This document shows positions 51,701 through 63,472 of a stretch of DNA of 64,000 nt, piece after piece. The notes beneath the pieces were generated by a model. The model was not told the origin of the DNA and made no database searches. It was given only the letters and a program-made list of their open reading frames with translations. Numbering within the stretch: the stretch's first letter is position 1; each line of letters begins with the position of its first letter. The stretch is taken from assembly GCF_047663525.1 (NCBI RefSeq), contig NC_092600.1, positions 3,530,001 through 3,594,000 on the forward strand, written 5' to 3'. This stretch comes from Anas platyrhynchos (Eukaryota; Chordata; Aves; Anseriformes; Anatidae). A program made the translations under genes and the position numbers.

Positions 51701-53195
51701 ATGTAGCTGACTTGCCCTGTGTAGCCCTCCAGGGACCTGCTAGCGGTACATGCCGGTGTCTGCTAGCCCATCTGATTTCTCTGCTGTAACAGTCCAGCCT
51801 GCCAACTGCCAAATCCTGCAGACATTGCTTTGCAGCCTTGAAGAGATGCCATCAAAAGACGTCCCTAAGGCGTGCAGAGTCTGTCCCAAACTGTATCCTC
51901 TAAAATACACCAGCTGCCTTCAGACCTCCAGCTCTGCTGCAATCTTACAGAGATGACTGGGGCACCCAGGTCTCTCTTTGGTCTACCTCAGTTTTTCAAT
52001 TAATCTCAAGACTTTTTACATCATGATTATTTCTGTTTATTCTGTTAAAAATCTCCATGCTTTATTTTCTAAGCACGGAGCTTCTGATGCCAAAAAAACA
52101 CAAAAAGAACGAGCACTGCAGTGACAAGAGGACTCTGGTGGCACAGGCAGGAGAGGCTGAGGGGTAACAGGCTGGCACATCAAGGGACGTGCGGTGAGGA
52201 GGAATGGTCTGGGTCCACATCGTCCTCAGGGAAATGTTTGGTTCCCTCCTTCTTCTTCTGGAGAAAGAGACCCCTGGGGATAAAGCTCAGCAATGTTTTG
52301 GCATAGATGTTTCTGAAGACAGCCTGGAGCAGCCATCAAGCTTTCCTCCATAAAAGGAGAAGAAAGAAGGAGAAACTTGTACATCCTTATTCCTTGATGA
52401 ATGGAAGAATTGGCCGCAAGACTTGGAGAGCTCATCAGAAATCGCCTAAAAACTTGGGCGTGGAGCAGCGCTCAGAAATGGGCTCCCAGACCTCCTGAAA
52501 CAGTGTGGGCTCCCCTTTGCTGGGGCCTGAATTAAAATCAAAAGGGTGGCTTCCCCCAAAACTGGCCCTAAAAAGTGGGAGAAACAGCTGGTGTTGCTTC
52601 ATCTCAGGACCTGTAGGCAAGGAGGCTCATAGCCTTTGAGCTTGGCAAGAACACAAGGAACTGACAAACAATATGGATAAAATTAATGAGCTTTCACTCA
52701 AGTATTTGTTGCTGGCTACCTTTATGGAGTCATCCTTTCCATGTTACCTATACATAAAACATGTTCTCTAGATGCATAATGTCTTGTGTCCCCAGGGTTC
52801 ATACTTGGGGAAACTGGCTTTTCAATGCAAATAAACTGTTGGTTATCTGCCTGCATTAAGTAAAATGGACCGTGAATGAATTAAAAATATGAGGTTTGCA
52901 ACGGGCTGTGAATCTGAAATAATGTCCTCGTGGTGCGTTTGATGCCCTTGGTGTATGAGCCCCGTGTTGGAGTCGCGTGATGATTTCTCCTGATATCCCG
53001 AGAAACAAATATTGAGATGGATGCCCAGGATTTACCCAAGCCAAATTCTCAGGAGCTCTCAGGGAGAGCTTGGTGTTGAGACAGAAAGCTTTCCACGCAA
53101 ACGTCGGGAAAGCGTGTGGGAAATGAGCCACACGAGTCGGCCACACGATGGCATCCTCGTCCGCTGCGTGGGGCAGGACCGGCAGACACGGGCTG

Positions 53196-53225
53196 CCTGT
53201 CTGTCTGTCCGTCTGTCTGTCTGTC
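53196..53225. repeat. (CTGT)n microsatellite
   Basis: About seven CTGT units with one variant base. Confidence 0.9.
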
Positions 53226-55686
53226 GAGCCCAACTTAGTCCTGAGCCAGGGCTTGCTAGGGCTGATTCCTGGGGTTCCTGTCCACCCGATGCCTGCTGGA
53301 CAGAGAATTCAAGAAGTGTATCATCCCTTTCGCGTTCACCCAAACCCACAGTGAAGCAAAGCAGCAGTGGGATGGGTCGGGAGGGTTTTGGGGTGATGGC
53401 AGACCCCATCTCTGCACAGAGGTCACCCCGATGCTGGGTCAGGTGCAGCAAGGTGGGGACGAGCGGTTGTACCCAGCACGGCAGTGGAGCATGGTGGGGC
53501 CTTGCACACCTCTGTGCATGGAGCCCATAAATAATTTAGTCTTGCTTTCGAGGCAGTGAGCACCCAGTGGCACCGAGGAAGGGCGTCCAGTGGCAGCTAG
53601 GGTGACACCAGAGGGTTCTGCCCCACATCACGAAGGACAGGTATGGCAATTGCAATTTAAGTGCACGAACACTTAACAGATCTTGTGATTGCTCTGCTTT
53701 GTGATATCTCATTATTATTCTAGAGATAATATTGGTATAATCCACTGACAGATGTCAGGATTTCTAAGGAATCCTTTCAGGGACCTGCTGATTACATTGT
53801 CCTGGCAGACAAGCAGTCTGAATTCATAAAGTACAAATTGCGTACGTTGGTGGGTCTGTTCCTGAATCACACAAGCAAAAAATTGCCCATGTCAGCACAA
53901 CCCTGCATATGGACCTGCTGCTCTGCCAGCACTGGTGGCACCTTCCCCAGCCCAGTGCAGGCTGCATGAAGGAGCCCATCTGCATGACAGCGTGTTTGCA
54001 AACCCTCCCAGACCCCCACATTTCTATTATAAATGCAGTAAATCCTGATCTTCTTAAAAAAATAATGAGAAGGAAGACCAGAAGGAACAGGGATACCTAC
54101 ATCTATGTTTTTCCTCCCTGGAATACAAAAGCATACTCAGACCTGTCATGCCTTTAATGAGTCTCTAATTGCCCATTTTTCTTGTTGCTGGTGGTGTTCC
54201 AGCTCTTACAACACCCAATATTACTTAATGAGGTGCGGGCTGCTTAGCTGTTTTTCCCAGTTCATACATCACCCAACGCAACAGAAGAAAGGTAACAGCT
54301 TATTCTCCCCCCAGCTTTGCCTATCTCCAGAGTCAGGCGTTAGGAGAACAACCAACCTACTCAGAGCCGTACATACACTACAGAATGAGAATATCTTTTT
54401 AAGGAAGTCTCAGAGGTCCTATATGAAGTCTCATTACAAAAAAGATGTAAAACAAGTGTAAAATAAATCAAGAAATCCTTTCTTAGTATAGCTGAAATGC
54501 TAAGGCTAGAGGATCGTAAATCACCAAGTCTCTCAAAAGAATACGAAGCTCCTCCTGAGTTATGGTGAAAGCAGTGGATAACTGGGCTGCCTCATCTTCT
54601 ATTCTCCCACATTTCAAAACATTTTAGCACGAATATATCCTACTTCGCACGTAGTACATAAAATCCTGCCAACTCTTATGGAAGAGGGCCAGCCTATTCT
54701 TACTCATGCAGGTAGGTGTGAAACAACATCCATGCTTATTACTTTATCAAGTTGTGATTGCCGCCTTTTCATTAAGCACTCTGCAGGTGTTTTTTCCGTG
54801 CTTCCAGTGTGGGAAGCAAGCTGCAATGTGGGTAGAGCTGGTGGAGGGCTCTAACAGAGTGAAAGGCCTGTGCTGTCCATGTGTCCTGCATGTCTGACCT
54901 TCCTCTGCATGCTGTGCTCCAAGCAAAACCCACCAGCGGGCCAAGCAAGGAAGGGTGAGTGGACTCATGATATGAGAGCTCTGCAATGTTTCTCTGTCCT
55001 GGCATGAAAGCAGCCATGCCCTCAAAAGGGGATGCTGAAAGAAGGATAAAGGCATCTGGACAACTTTAAAATACAAGGGAATTGGTGACCTTTGTTGACA
55101 ATTCCTGCTTTCTTCTGCTTACTTCTGGAGGCTGTTGGTTGTGAGGTGCAGTTGCAATACGTGCAACGCCCAGCACAGCTGACATGTTGCTGTCAGGGCT
55201 TTCTGCTTTGAGATGCCTCAGTTCTTGGTAAACGTTATTGCAGCATGGAAAGCTTGGCTCTACTTGCTAGAAAACCCTGGAAAGCTTTGGTGTCTCTATT
55301 ATTGCACGAAACAGGGATGACTTACAGCTCTGAAGATCCCTCTCGGGTGTGCCCTGGTGTGTTTGCTTCCTGCCCTTACAGCTCCTGAGCACCCTCAGTT
55401 GTTTTGGGGCAGTTAGTTTAAACAGTTTCAAATTAATTAAAACTCTTTCAAAAGTAATAGGGGCTCCATTACCCACAGAAGCTAACGAGGGTCTTGAGGA
55501 CATCCCATGGTCCATCCACTGGGTCACAGCAGAGCGTGTGCTCTCAGGAGGTGCCACTGCCTTCCTCAAGCTGACAATTGAAGTCCTCCCTGAGTTTATC
55601 TGGCATTTACATCTTTCTGCCATAGACAATCTTGGTGTTACTACGCTATGGTTTATACTTGCACAGGGGGATTAGAAAGAGTTCTA

Positions 55687-55691
<5 letters not shown>

Positions 55692-55726
<35 letters not shown>

Positions 55727-55740
55727 TTTTTTTTTTTTTT
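55692..55740. repeat. (CT)n followed by poly-T
   Basis: About 13 CT dinucleotides run directly into a T tract of more than 20 bases, forming a pure pyrimidine stretch. Confidence 0.9.
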
Positions 55741-58324
55741 CTGAAGCAGTATATGTCATCTTTATCAAAAAGAAAAAAAAAAAGTAAAAAAAAAATAAAC
55801 CAACCTCCAAGTCAAATACTCCAAGTCACCTTATGTCTGGAAACTGAAACTATCCATAGCATTTTTTAATGGGTGTTTTTTCAAGCTCTTTCATCTTGAT
55901 CAGCGCGGACTGCAAATGTAAAATAAGCTGTTATTTTATCGCGGTGCTTGTCATTTACAGAGAATCTTTTCCATATTTACAAACCAAACTAACCAACCAA
56001 AAAAAAAAAAAAAAAAAAGCAAGAAAAGAAAAAAACTAACAACCACCAAAAAATACCTGCATAGAGCTTCTCGGAAACACTAGAGTGGGCTGCAAATTCT
56101 TTTATGAGAACTCAAGAGCTGGAGGTTTATGCTGACCAGGCTAAAATACTGATGTGAAATTGGAGATTTGTGTGGTATTTTGAATCAGCCATCCCACCAT
56201 TAAAACATGTGCAGAGAATTACAAGAGAATATTTCCCAAGGTATTTGCACATAAACAAGGAGTTTACGGGACATCGTAAGAGGATTTCCAAAGGTGCCGA
56301 GGGGAGCAGTCTATAAGGGAGCACAGAAATATAGCAGAGTTGTGACCTCGGACCAGGCTTGCCAAGCCAATGTGCTGCCTTGGTGCTGGCAGCACATGGG
56401 TTAGGCAGCTCTCTGCCCCTTCCCTCATTGCTCTGCTCGGTCACTGCACCCCTTAGTGTGCAGGGAACTTACACGAAATATGGATATCTGATCTGTTGAT
56501 GCATGTTCCCCTCCCCAGCCTGACCACAGCGAGTTCCCCCCTCTGGTTTCCCAGTGGCGATGTAGGAGATATTTTTATGTGTTAATGTACCTTCAACCTC
56601 AGTGACCTAGGTTAAAGCTCCTGGCTTTCAGTTTTTCATTTTGTTTCCAATTTTTTTCAGCCAGAAAGCTTCAATGAGAAAAAAAAAAAAAAGTTTTGTA
56701 AAGACCATACATGACATTGGTGGCTCCCATTTTGAACACAGGTCTTTTGAGGCATAGAATTTGTGGTTTTGTGACCTCAGAGGGAAGTGGGCTCTGCAGT
56801 CACCTTCCTACCTACTGCAATTTGAGGTTAGCATTTTGGCTACTGAATTAATTACTAATTTGTTTCATTTTTTTTTTTTTTTTTTAATTATGGTGAAAAA
56901 ATCCCTTTTTTTCCTCTCTACATTTTGGCCTGTTTTGCTTAAAGAAAGATTAGGGGAGAGGAATGGAGGGAGATCAGATAGCCAGACATGAGGACAAAAA
57001 CTAATCTAATGACGGTATTTAATGCAGAAATGGCAACATATATATGAAAATATGTTGCTGTGGCTGAAGACTTTTGAAACATCTGAAGATTTTTAAAATA
57101 CCAGGACATAATGTTTGAAGATTCTGTATTACAGACCTTGTCTTTTTGCTGGATGGCAGCAAATATTAATTTCTATGTGTCATGATTCTGGCTAGACTAG
57201 AGTCATTTTTTTTTTTTCCTGGAGGCTCATACGATGCTATGTTTTGGATTTTTTTATAAAAATGCTGATAACACACTGATGTTTTGAGCCACGCATGCAT
57301 AGAGCCAAGGCCTTTTCTGCTTCTCCTGCTGCCCTGCAGCAAGCAGGCTGGGAGTGCACCAGGAGCTGGGAGGGAACACCACCAAACGGACCAAAGGGGT
57401 GTCCCATGCCATGTGGCGTCACACTCAGCAATAACAGCTGGGGTAAAGGAGAAAGGGATTGCCGTTTGGAGTGAAGGCGTTTGTCTTCTCAAGAAACCAT
57501 TGCGTGTGATGAGCCCTACTCTCCTGGATGTGGCTGAACACCTGCTTGCCAATGGGAAGCAGCAAGTGAATTCTTTCATTTACTTTGCTTGCACAGCTTT
57601 TGTTTTCCATAAAACCTAGTAAATTAATTGCCTTTATTTCAACCCATGAGCTCTTGCACTTCTACCCTAACGACTCTGTCCCGTTTCACCTGGGGAGAGT
57701 GAGCTGTGGTGCTGAGCTGCCTGCAGGGTTAAACCACAGCGCCAGGGGCTTTGGATCAGCTCATAAACACTGGAACAGAGACTGAACTGTCCAAAGGGAA
57801 GCCGTAACTGGTGCCACCCACTCATGTTCCCAGCCTTCTACTGTTGTGGTCAGTACATGGAAAGTCCTTTCTGTGCCAGTGTGACTCCTGGTGATTTCTG
57901 ATTCACTGCAGATTCACACCTGCACTGGTGACCTATTTGCCCTGGGGCACCAGCAGCTGGTCGGCTCTCACTAAGTGCTCAAACCGAAATGCAGAGATGG
58001 AGAGATAGTGCTGGCACCACTGGCAGAGGTAGACCGCAAGGAGAGATCGCTAAGCTCAGTTAGCAGCTCCAGAGTGCATTTTACGTAATACAAACAGATA
58101 GAGGGAATTTGAGTTTTCCTCTCTGTTCAAAATTACCTGTTATCAGTTATTCTATTTGGCCACACTGCTCAGCATGACTGAAGTGTGACTTTTTTATAGA
58201 CGAGGTTTGACCTGGCAGCAAATTCAAAGAGAACATAGCTGGGACCTTCCCCACCATGTGGAAGTTTCAAACATAGAGAATTCATTAGCTTTAGTGAAGT
58301 GTGGATGGAGAAATGCCTAGATTT

Positions 58325-58354
58325 TCTCCTTAATCTCCTCCTAGATTAAGGAGA
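58325..58354. other. Perfect 12-bp inverted repeat
   Basis: The arm TCTCCTTAATCT is followed, after a 6-nt spacer, by its exact reverse complement. No T tract follows, so it does not look like a terminator. It may form a hairpin in RNA or be chance. Confidence 0.6.
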
Positions 58355-60249
58355 TGGATCCCAGCCATTTCCTTTCCTCCCCTGGAAGTTCTGGTTTTGA
58401 ATGAGCCATAAACATGTCTTATACTTCTGGGCTGTATTGCCTGGGAAGAACCTGTCTGACCTATAGGCTGTCTAGTGAACATAATTACATCTCATGGAAG
58501 GAAAGGCACTAATTATGTGTCTTGCATATCATGTATGTCACCAATTATTTGTAATCACAGAGCACGGCAGCTGTACTGTGATATCGTTCTCTAGGTAAAA
58601 AGCCCCAGCAGGGGACCCTGCTAAGTATCTAATTTTTTATAAAATCATTGCAAAGACAGAGCATGACAGCTCTGGAAAATGCTTGCTAATGGACGTATTT
58701 TCCCTACAAAAAAGAAGCAGTAGAAATGCCTGGCTTTCACAGAGACCTTCCCACCCTGCTATCCCCGTATCCCTTGAAGAACTTGGGATGAATCAAAGAT
58801 GCTTGTGAATTCTGTCCTTTAAACCCATGTGAAATAGCGTTACCAGCCATCTGAGACACCAAGTGTCCCAGAAATGTTATGCAGCGATTATTTTGTGCAG
58901 GGATTTATGCTTTGAACCAATTGTCCTAGCTTTTGCTCTGGGGTTTTACAGGCGGAAGAATCAGAGGGCCACATGGCCATTGCTTCACTTGAGCCAAGGC
59001 CTCAAGTGAGGCCTACCCATCAGGAAAGGCTTTTTGCTGCTTTTCAGTGACTGACATGCTCTAGGTCACTAATTAATGATTTCAGCCCTTCTCAAGCACC
59101 CCATTGCCTTGAAAGACCCCCCTCCCAAGCCCTCTGTCCCTGTTATGCACTTCAGCTCATAACATAGGCCTCTGCCAGCTGTAAATCACCAAGGGAGGGC
59201 CCCTGCCATTCGGCAGGCATTCCGCAGGGCCTGTTTGAAAGCCGAAGCTGCCTAATGGGATGAACCCTTCCCATCCTCCATCACCTAAGGACGAACTTCA
59301 AAGCGAAGGCAGGGAGCAGCCGCCCCAGCCCGGGCTGGCAGTGGGGCAGGGCAGAGGCGGCGCTGGCAGCTGGCATGCTGAGCGGAGCCACGCTCTGCCA
59401 GCAAAATCACTCGCTGGTGGGCAAACTGGAAAAAAAAAAAGCCAGCAAACTGGAACCCGATGGCTTGTTTTGTTTTGTTTTGCTTTGCTTTTTGATCTTT
59501 CTAGGATGTTTTCCAAGCAGAGCGGTGCTCATCTTTCAGCCTGACTGGCCTGCGCAAGGCTGAGGCTTTTGGAGAAGATCCTGGAGGTGTAAGAGGAGGG
59601 AGGTTTCACAGGCAGACCCAGAGGTCTAGGAGAAATCCAAGGGGCTGCCGCATGTTCTTGGACAAAGAAGACTTCTTTCTGACAAAAGGCTGTTGGAGGC
59701 GTTCAACCTGATTTGGAAGACTCCGTCTGAGAGGCTTTCCAAGTTACTATCGTCTCTCGCCCAGGGATGTTTTTGTATTCACTCCTTTCTGCTTAAAAGG
59801 GAAAGGGAAGGAGTCAGCGAAGCAAGGCTCTGTACTCCAAGGGCCCGATCCTTATCAGCACATCGGTGCAGTGGGACCCCAGTCAAGGACTATCGGATGC
59901 AGCAGCTGTAATTCGGCATGGCAGCTTCTGCTGGCACCGTTGCACAACCCCGGTGGTTTGTTTGTCTGGTCATCAGACTCCTGCGGCATTAGCAGCTTCC
60001 TTTAGGAACGGTCCTGCTTTGAATCCAGGGGAGAGCCAGCTTGCAGGCCGCCCATCCGTCTTCTCAGGAACTTCGGCAATGCTGAACATTATTGTCTCTT
60101 CGCTTTCATGGAACTGTAATTTACATAAACATAAGAGGCAAAACCCACATCTGAAAAAAAAATGCTTTCGTAGATTTTTAACCATTGTTTCCTGTTGGGG
60201 TGTGATATCATGTTCAAATTAATCACTTCTGAGGAGCATTTGTGAATTT

Positions 60250-60460
60250 CCACAGTACTGAAGAAGAGTCACTAACAGTAGGTGACTCAATTCCACGTTT
60301 GAGTTTTCTAAAATGCTGTCCAAGCTAGTGGGAAAAAATAGTGGGCACCTGGTATCAGTTTTATAATTGGGTTTTTCCATATGAGAATGGGAATTTTGTG
60401 AAGACTCAATTAAAAGGAGTGTCCTCCTATTCTTCTGTCACCCATCAGACTGAGTTGCAC
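60250..60460 (+). promoter_or_regulatory. IL9: Candidate IL9 proximal promoter
   Basis: Upstream of the IL9 start codon are a perfect AP-1 site (TGACTCA, 60283-60289), a nearby GAGTCAC half match, an NFAT-type GTGGGAAAAAA (about 60329-60339), a partial NF-kB-like GGGAATTTTG and an ATTAAAAG sequence (about 60410-60417) at a suitable distance for a TATA element. Mammalian IL9 is driven by NFAT, AP-1, NF-kB and other T-cell factors, so the combination fits, but the assignment is motif-based. Confidence 0.5.
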
Positions 60461-60568
60461 ATGAATGCCAGCATGCTGTCATACATTCTCCTCTCTTGTG
60501 TGCTGCTCTCTGTGCAAGCACAGAAATGCCAAGTCAATGAAATTATCCGCTATACAAATCATCTGCTT
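60461..60568 (+). CDS. IL9: IL9 exon 1
   Basis: 36 codons covering the signal peptide and the start of helix A (NEIIRYTNHLL). Donor GTAAGT. Confidence 0.85.
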
Positions 60569-60828
60569 GTAAGTGGCTGTTTAGCTCCTTAATTCTGTAA
60601 AATTGCATGCTTGTATAGTATGTGATACTAAATACTGACTTCTCACTTGCTATTCTTTCAGAACGAAAGTCCTCTAAGTTGCCCATGCAGTGAGACGGCT
60701 GCCAGTGTAAGTCCATTGGATTTGAGAATATCATGAAACTAAACAAAAATTAACTTGTGTTCTGAATGCAGAATTTTAACGCTCAATCTTTTCATTTTCA
60801 GCCCTGTTCATGTCTTCCCATCCCTGAG
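60461..60828 (+). CDS. IL9: IL9, interleukin-9 (exons 1-3; partial)
   Basis: Exons 60461-60568, 60662-60706 and 60802-60828 have perfect GT-AG borders, all phase 0, and encode the first 60 residues. Residues 1-20 form a signal peptide (hydrophobic core YILLSCVLLSV, probable cleavage after VQA). The mature part starts QKC, and the two tiny exons carry CPC and CSC motifs. The same architecture, a signal-peptide exon followed by 45- and 27-nt Cys-rich exons, and the IPE end (human IPS) identify IL-9, a secreted T-cell and mast-cell growth factor that signals through IL9R and the common gamma chain. The position downstream of SLC25A48 agrees. Met1 or Met5 could start translation. The remaining exons must lie beyond the window, because intron 3 contains a retroviral insertion. 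Confidence 0.85.
60662..60706 (+). CDS. IL9: IL9 exon 2
   Basis: 15 codons with CPC, flanked by CTTTCAG and GTAAGT. Confidence 0.85.
60802..60828 (+). CDS. IL9: IL9 exon 3
   Basis: Nine codons (PCSCLPIPE), flanked by ATTTTCAG and GTAAGT. Microexons of this size are missed by open-frame searches. Confidence 0.85.
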
Positions 60829-60941
60829 GTAAGTCTATTTCTAAGCTACTGTTGGAGTTAAAAAGTTCAGTGTTAACTCATATTACTACTCGGTTTATGA
60901 AGTAGTTCACTTTGCTCTTATATAACGTTTACTTTCATTAA

Positions 60942-61649
60942 TGAGGAAGATTTTCGGTATGTTAGTTGCAACTGAAAACAGTGCTTACCGCACAGCGGTG
61001 GGGAGTCTAGCACAAGTCCTTTCAATGTCGCTGCAACCAGAACCAAGCGTCATGCAAAAGTTCTCTGCGGGCTTATTGATTAAGGAGGTATTGGGGAGGT
61101 ATTGGGGAGGCAAGGACAATCCCCAGACATGGACTGTATATCTCGAAACAAGACACTGGAACTCATGATAAGGAAGCGGCAAACGGACAGAGAAACAAAT
61201 GTAAGGACTATAAATCTCAAAATTGGACATTGGAATTCATTATAAAGATACAACAAACGGAAGAATTGGCAACAACCAGCTCTCACAATTAAGAAACATG
61301 CCAATTCAGCAGATTCCTGACCAAAGGTGAAAAGTACACTGTGAGGAAGACTCGGGGTCTTCCTCCCAAAGACCCCTGCCCACGTCCCAAAGACCCCTGC
61401 CCACAATTCTTGGGAGGCTCTACGCAGGCGCAAGGTGCCAAAAGGCTAATTAGCATGAGAAGCGAGGGAAGGCGGGGATAGGTAATGCATATGTATAGGC
61501 GCTTGTAGAATATTGATAGATTGATTGTATAAATTCAAGACTGCTTTCCGCTTTGGGTATGCACGATAGGTGGAGAGATCCCCCGTGCATCCAGCGCTGC
61601 AATAAAGAATATACCACTTAAAGGAATTTCGGCTTCGATCTTTGAATCA
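60942..61649 (+). mobile_element. 5' LTR of endogenous retrovirus in IL9 intron 3
   Basis: The 3' end is well placed: CA at 61648-61649, three bases before the primer-binding site. A TATAAA lies at 61528-61533 and an AATAAA at 61601-61606, dividing the LTR into U3, R and U5. U3 contains an imperfect 74-bp tandem duplication (units from 61131 and 61205), a 12-bp repeat at about 61085-61110 and a 20-bp GC-rich duplication at about 61363-61403. The 5' border is uncertain: TGAGGAAGA occurs at 60942 and again at 61342, and the second would give a shorter LTR. The matching 3' LTR is outside the window. Confidence 0.6.
61131..61260 (+). repeat. 74-bp U3 tandem duplication
   Basis: The segment starting GGACTGTATATCTC at 61131 recurs in diverged form at 61205 and ends AAACGG in both copies. 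Duplicated enhancer units are common in the U3 of simple retroviruses. Confidence 0.7.
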
Positions 61650-61652
61650 ATC

Positions 61653-61670
61653 TGGCACCCCAGATGGGAC
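61653..61670 (+). other. Retroviral primer-binding site, tRNA-Arg(CCU) type
   Basis: TGGCACCCCAGATGGGAC is the exact complement of the 3' end (including CCA) of the vertebrate tRNA-Arg(CCU) sequence as I recall it. Its position just after the LTR fits the minus-strand primer site. The match should be confirmed against a tRNA set of the species. Confidence 0.75.
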
Positions 61671-62415
61671 TACCTCTCTGCCGGTCCGCAGGACCCGCTG
61701 GGGACAGGACTCCCTAGGGTACCCCCGGGATTTCCCGGAGGGACTCCTCGACTCACCGGATCACTGCGGAGGCAGACAAGGACCCCATCATTGTAAGTGA
61801 GTATATTCTTTATTCTGGTTTGGTTTTCTGGTAGACCGGTCATCTGGGACTGTCCAGTAAGTCGGAAGGTGACTTCTGCAGGACAGTGTTTGGTATATAC
61901 TTTGTGGTTAGTACCACAAGTATATTTGGGGACCTTGGGGTCCATCTGTATCTGGAACTGTCTGTAAGTCAGAAGGTGATCTTCTGCGAGGCAGTGTTTG
62001 GTATATACTTTGTGGTAAGCACCATAAGTATATTTGGGGACCTTAAGGAAAGAGCTCGCTTTAAGGTCCATCTGGAATTGTGTTGTTTATTTCGGTTTTC
62101 TGACTCATGGAGTATGGTATTTAACTCTGGTTATTGTTACTGTGATTTTGGCTATTTTTCTGGTGGTAATAGTAGGTTCGTGGCATTGTTATAAGAAAGA
62201 TATCGTTATGGTGTTACACAGTTCGGTTTTCTGACTTATCGCATGTGGAATTTGACTCTGACTATTGTTATTGTGATTTTAGCAATATTGCTGGTAATAG
62301 TAGCTTTGTGACATCGCTACTGAAAGATATTGCGTGCCTGTAATTTTGTGAGTGATACGTTTTTGTGATACGCTTTTGTAAGTAACACGTGTATTCTGAA
62401 AGTGTAAACTGGAAA
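61671..62415 (+). mobile_element. Proviral leader with tandem repeats
   Basis: Untranslated leader between the primer-binding site and gag. It contains two copies of a unit with period 108 (about 61850-62044, sharing GTGTTTGGTATATACTTTGT) and two copies of a unit with period 131 (from 62093 and 62224, sharing CGGTTTTCTGAC). Packaging signals normally lie in this region, but none can be identified by eye. A GTAAGTGAG donor-like site is present at about 61794. Confidence 0.7.
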
Positions 62416-62658
62416 ATGGGGGGGCGAGTAAGCAGTGAAATTCCTAAGAAAAGTGCGTTAGGATGTGTTTTGAGTCACTGGAAGGATATTGGAGGATCTG
62501 CCGGTGGAAGTGTGAACAGGAAAACATTGATAAAATATTGTAATCAATGGTGGCCGCTTTATAAGCTGGAATGTGGAGAAAAGTGGCCCCTAAATGGAAC
62601 TTTAAACTCTAATGTTTTGCTACAGTTAATGTTGGTTTTGAGAAGGAGAATAGGATGA
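62416..62658 (+). pseudogene. gag: Truncated gag, matrix-like N terminus
   Basis: 80 codons from ATG at 62416 to a TGA. The product starts MGG, a myristoylation-type N terminus. The order SHWKDIGG, WWPLY and WPLNGTLN resembles the matrix domain of gammaretrovirus-like Gag. A functional Gag would be some 500 residues long, so the frame is prematurely closed. Sequence after 62658 continues with shifted, interrupted frames. Confidence 0.7.
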
Positions 62659-63350
62659 AATGTTGTATACTGATGTTGTTTCAGCATCTTGGTGGGAAAA
62701 GGTACGGAATTAAGTTGGCCCCTGACTGAGCCTTTGATGTTGGCATTAGAGAAGTACAGGCTGGAGAAAGATAAAGGAAGTGTTAAAAGGGTTGTTGAAA
62801 GTGTTAAAGGTGTTTGAAGTTGAATGAGCAGGGAAAGAGGATGTAGGAATGTTAATAGTTCTGCCTCTGCTCTAGGCAGAGATCTTAAAATCATGGGTGT
62901 TAGCCCTTTGGGGCAAATGGATCATGATGGGTCCGAGAGAGAGTTGTTATGGAAACAGAAAAACAGTTAACTCTTAAAACAACCTGAGTTCATGTGCGAG
63001 CTCAGATTACCGATGGGACCGCTCAGGGAACTGTGGACAACTGCATTCCCCTGACCGACCCCACTGAGACCCTAATCATCCCTAAAATTATGAACGGCTA
63101 AGTAAATACTAAAATCTGGATGAATTGGGAATTGAGAATATGCTTCCAACAAGGTCTAAAAGAAACCCCTACGGAATTTTTGGACCAACTCTGAAATGTA
63201 ATGAAAATAAATAAATAAATAAATAAAACAAAACGATTTGGACCTGGCTTCGGAGGACAAATTGACTAGCCTTTTTCTAGGGTAATCATTGGTCCCTGAT
63301 TTCAACAGGAATAACGGGGACCTGGGGAATCTACCCTAGCGGATCCTCCA
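62659..63350 (+). pseudogene. gag: Degenerate gag remainder with capsid homology
   Basis: Several frames, none long. The stretch 63144-63191 encodes QQGLKETPTEFLDQL, matching the QG-x-x-E-x(4)-F pattern of the retroviral capsid major homology region, and is followed at once by TGA. An AAAT microsatellite (about 63205-63228) interrupts the part where the rest of capsid and nucleocapsid would be expected. I see no CCHC zinc knuckle. Confidence 0.6.
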
Positions 63351-63359
63351 CTGATTATA

Positions 63360-63472
63360 ATGAAGCTAGGGGAGGAATGGAAGTGAAATTTCTTATTGAT
63401 ATGGGGCAACGTATTCAGTTCTAAATCAAGCATTAATGCCTTCACAGAATTATTATGCTAGGGTAAAAGGTG
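63360..63472 (+). pseudogene. pro: Protease N-terminal part, frameshifted
   Basis: VKFLID at 63383-63400 is the start of a retroviral aspartic protease. The catalytic triplet, normally D-T/S-G, reads D-M-G, and the frame breaks by one base at about 63404-63408. The following residues then continue in another frame up to 63472, where a second element is inserted. The protease cannot be active. Confidence 0.65.

Larger units (their letters stand above)
51701..60240. other. Spacer between SLC25A48 and IL9
   Basis: No recognisable exon or RNA gene is seen. It contains a CTGT microsatellite (53196-53225), a CT array running into poly-T (about 55692-55740), A-rich tracts (55775-55798 and 55999-56018), poly-T at about 56867-56885 and a perfect 12-bp hairpin (58325-58354). 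Frames of up to 172 codons (53012-53530) overlap the CTGT array or GC-rich stretches and have no domain. Confidence 0.6.
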
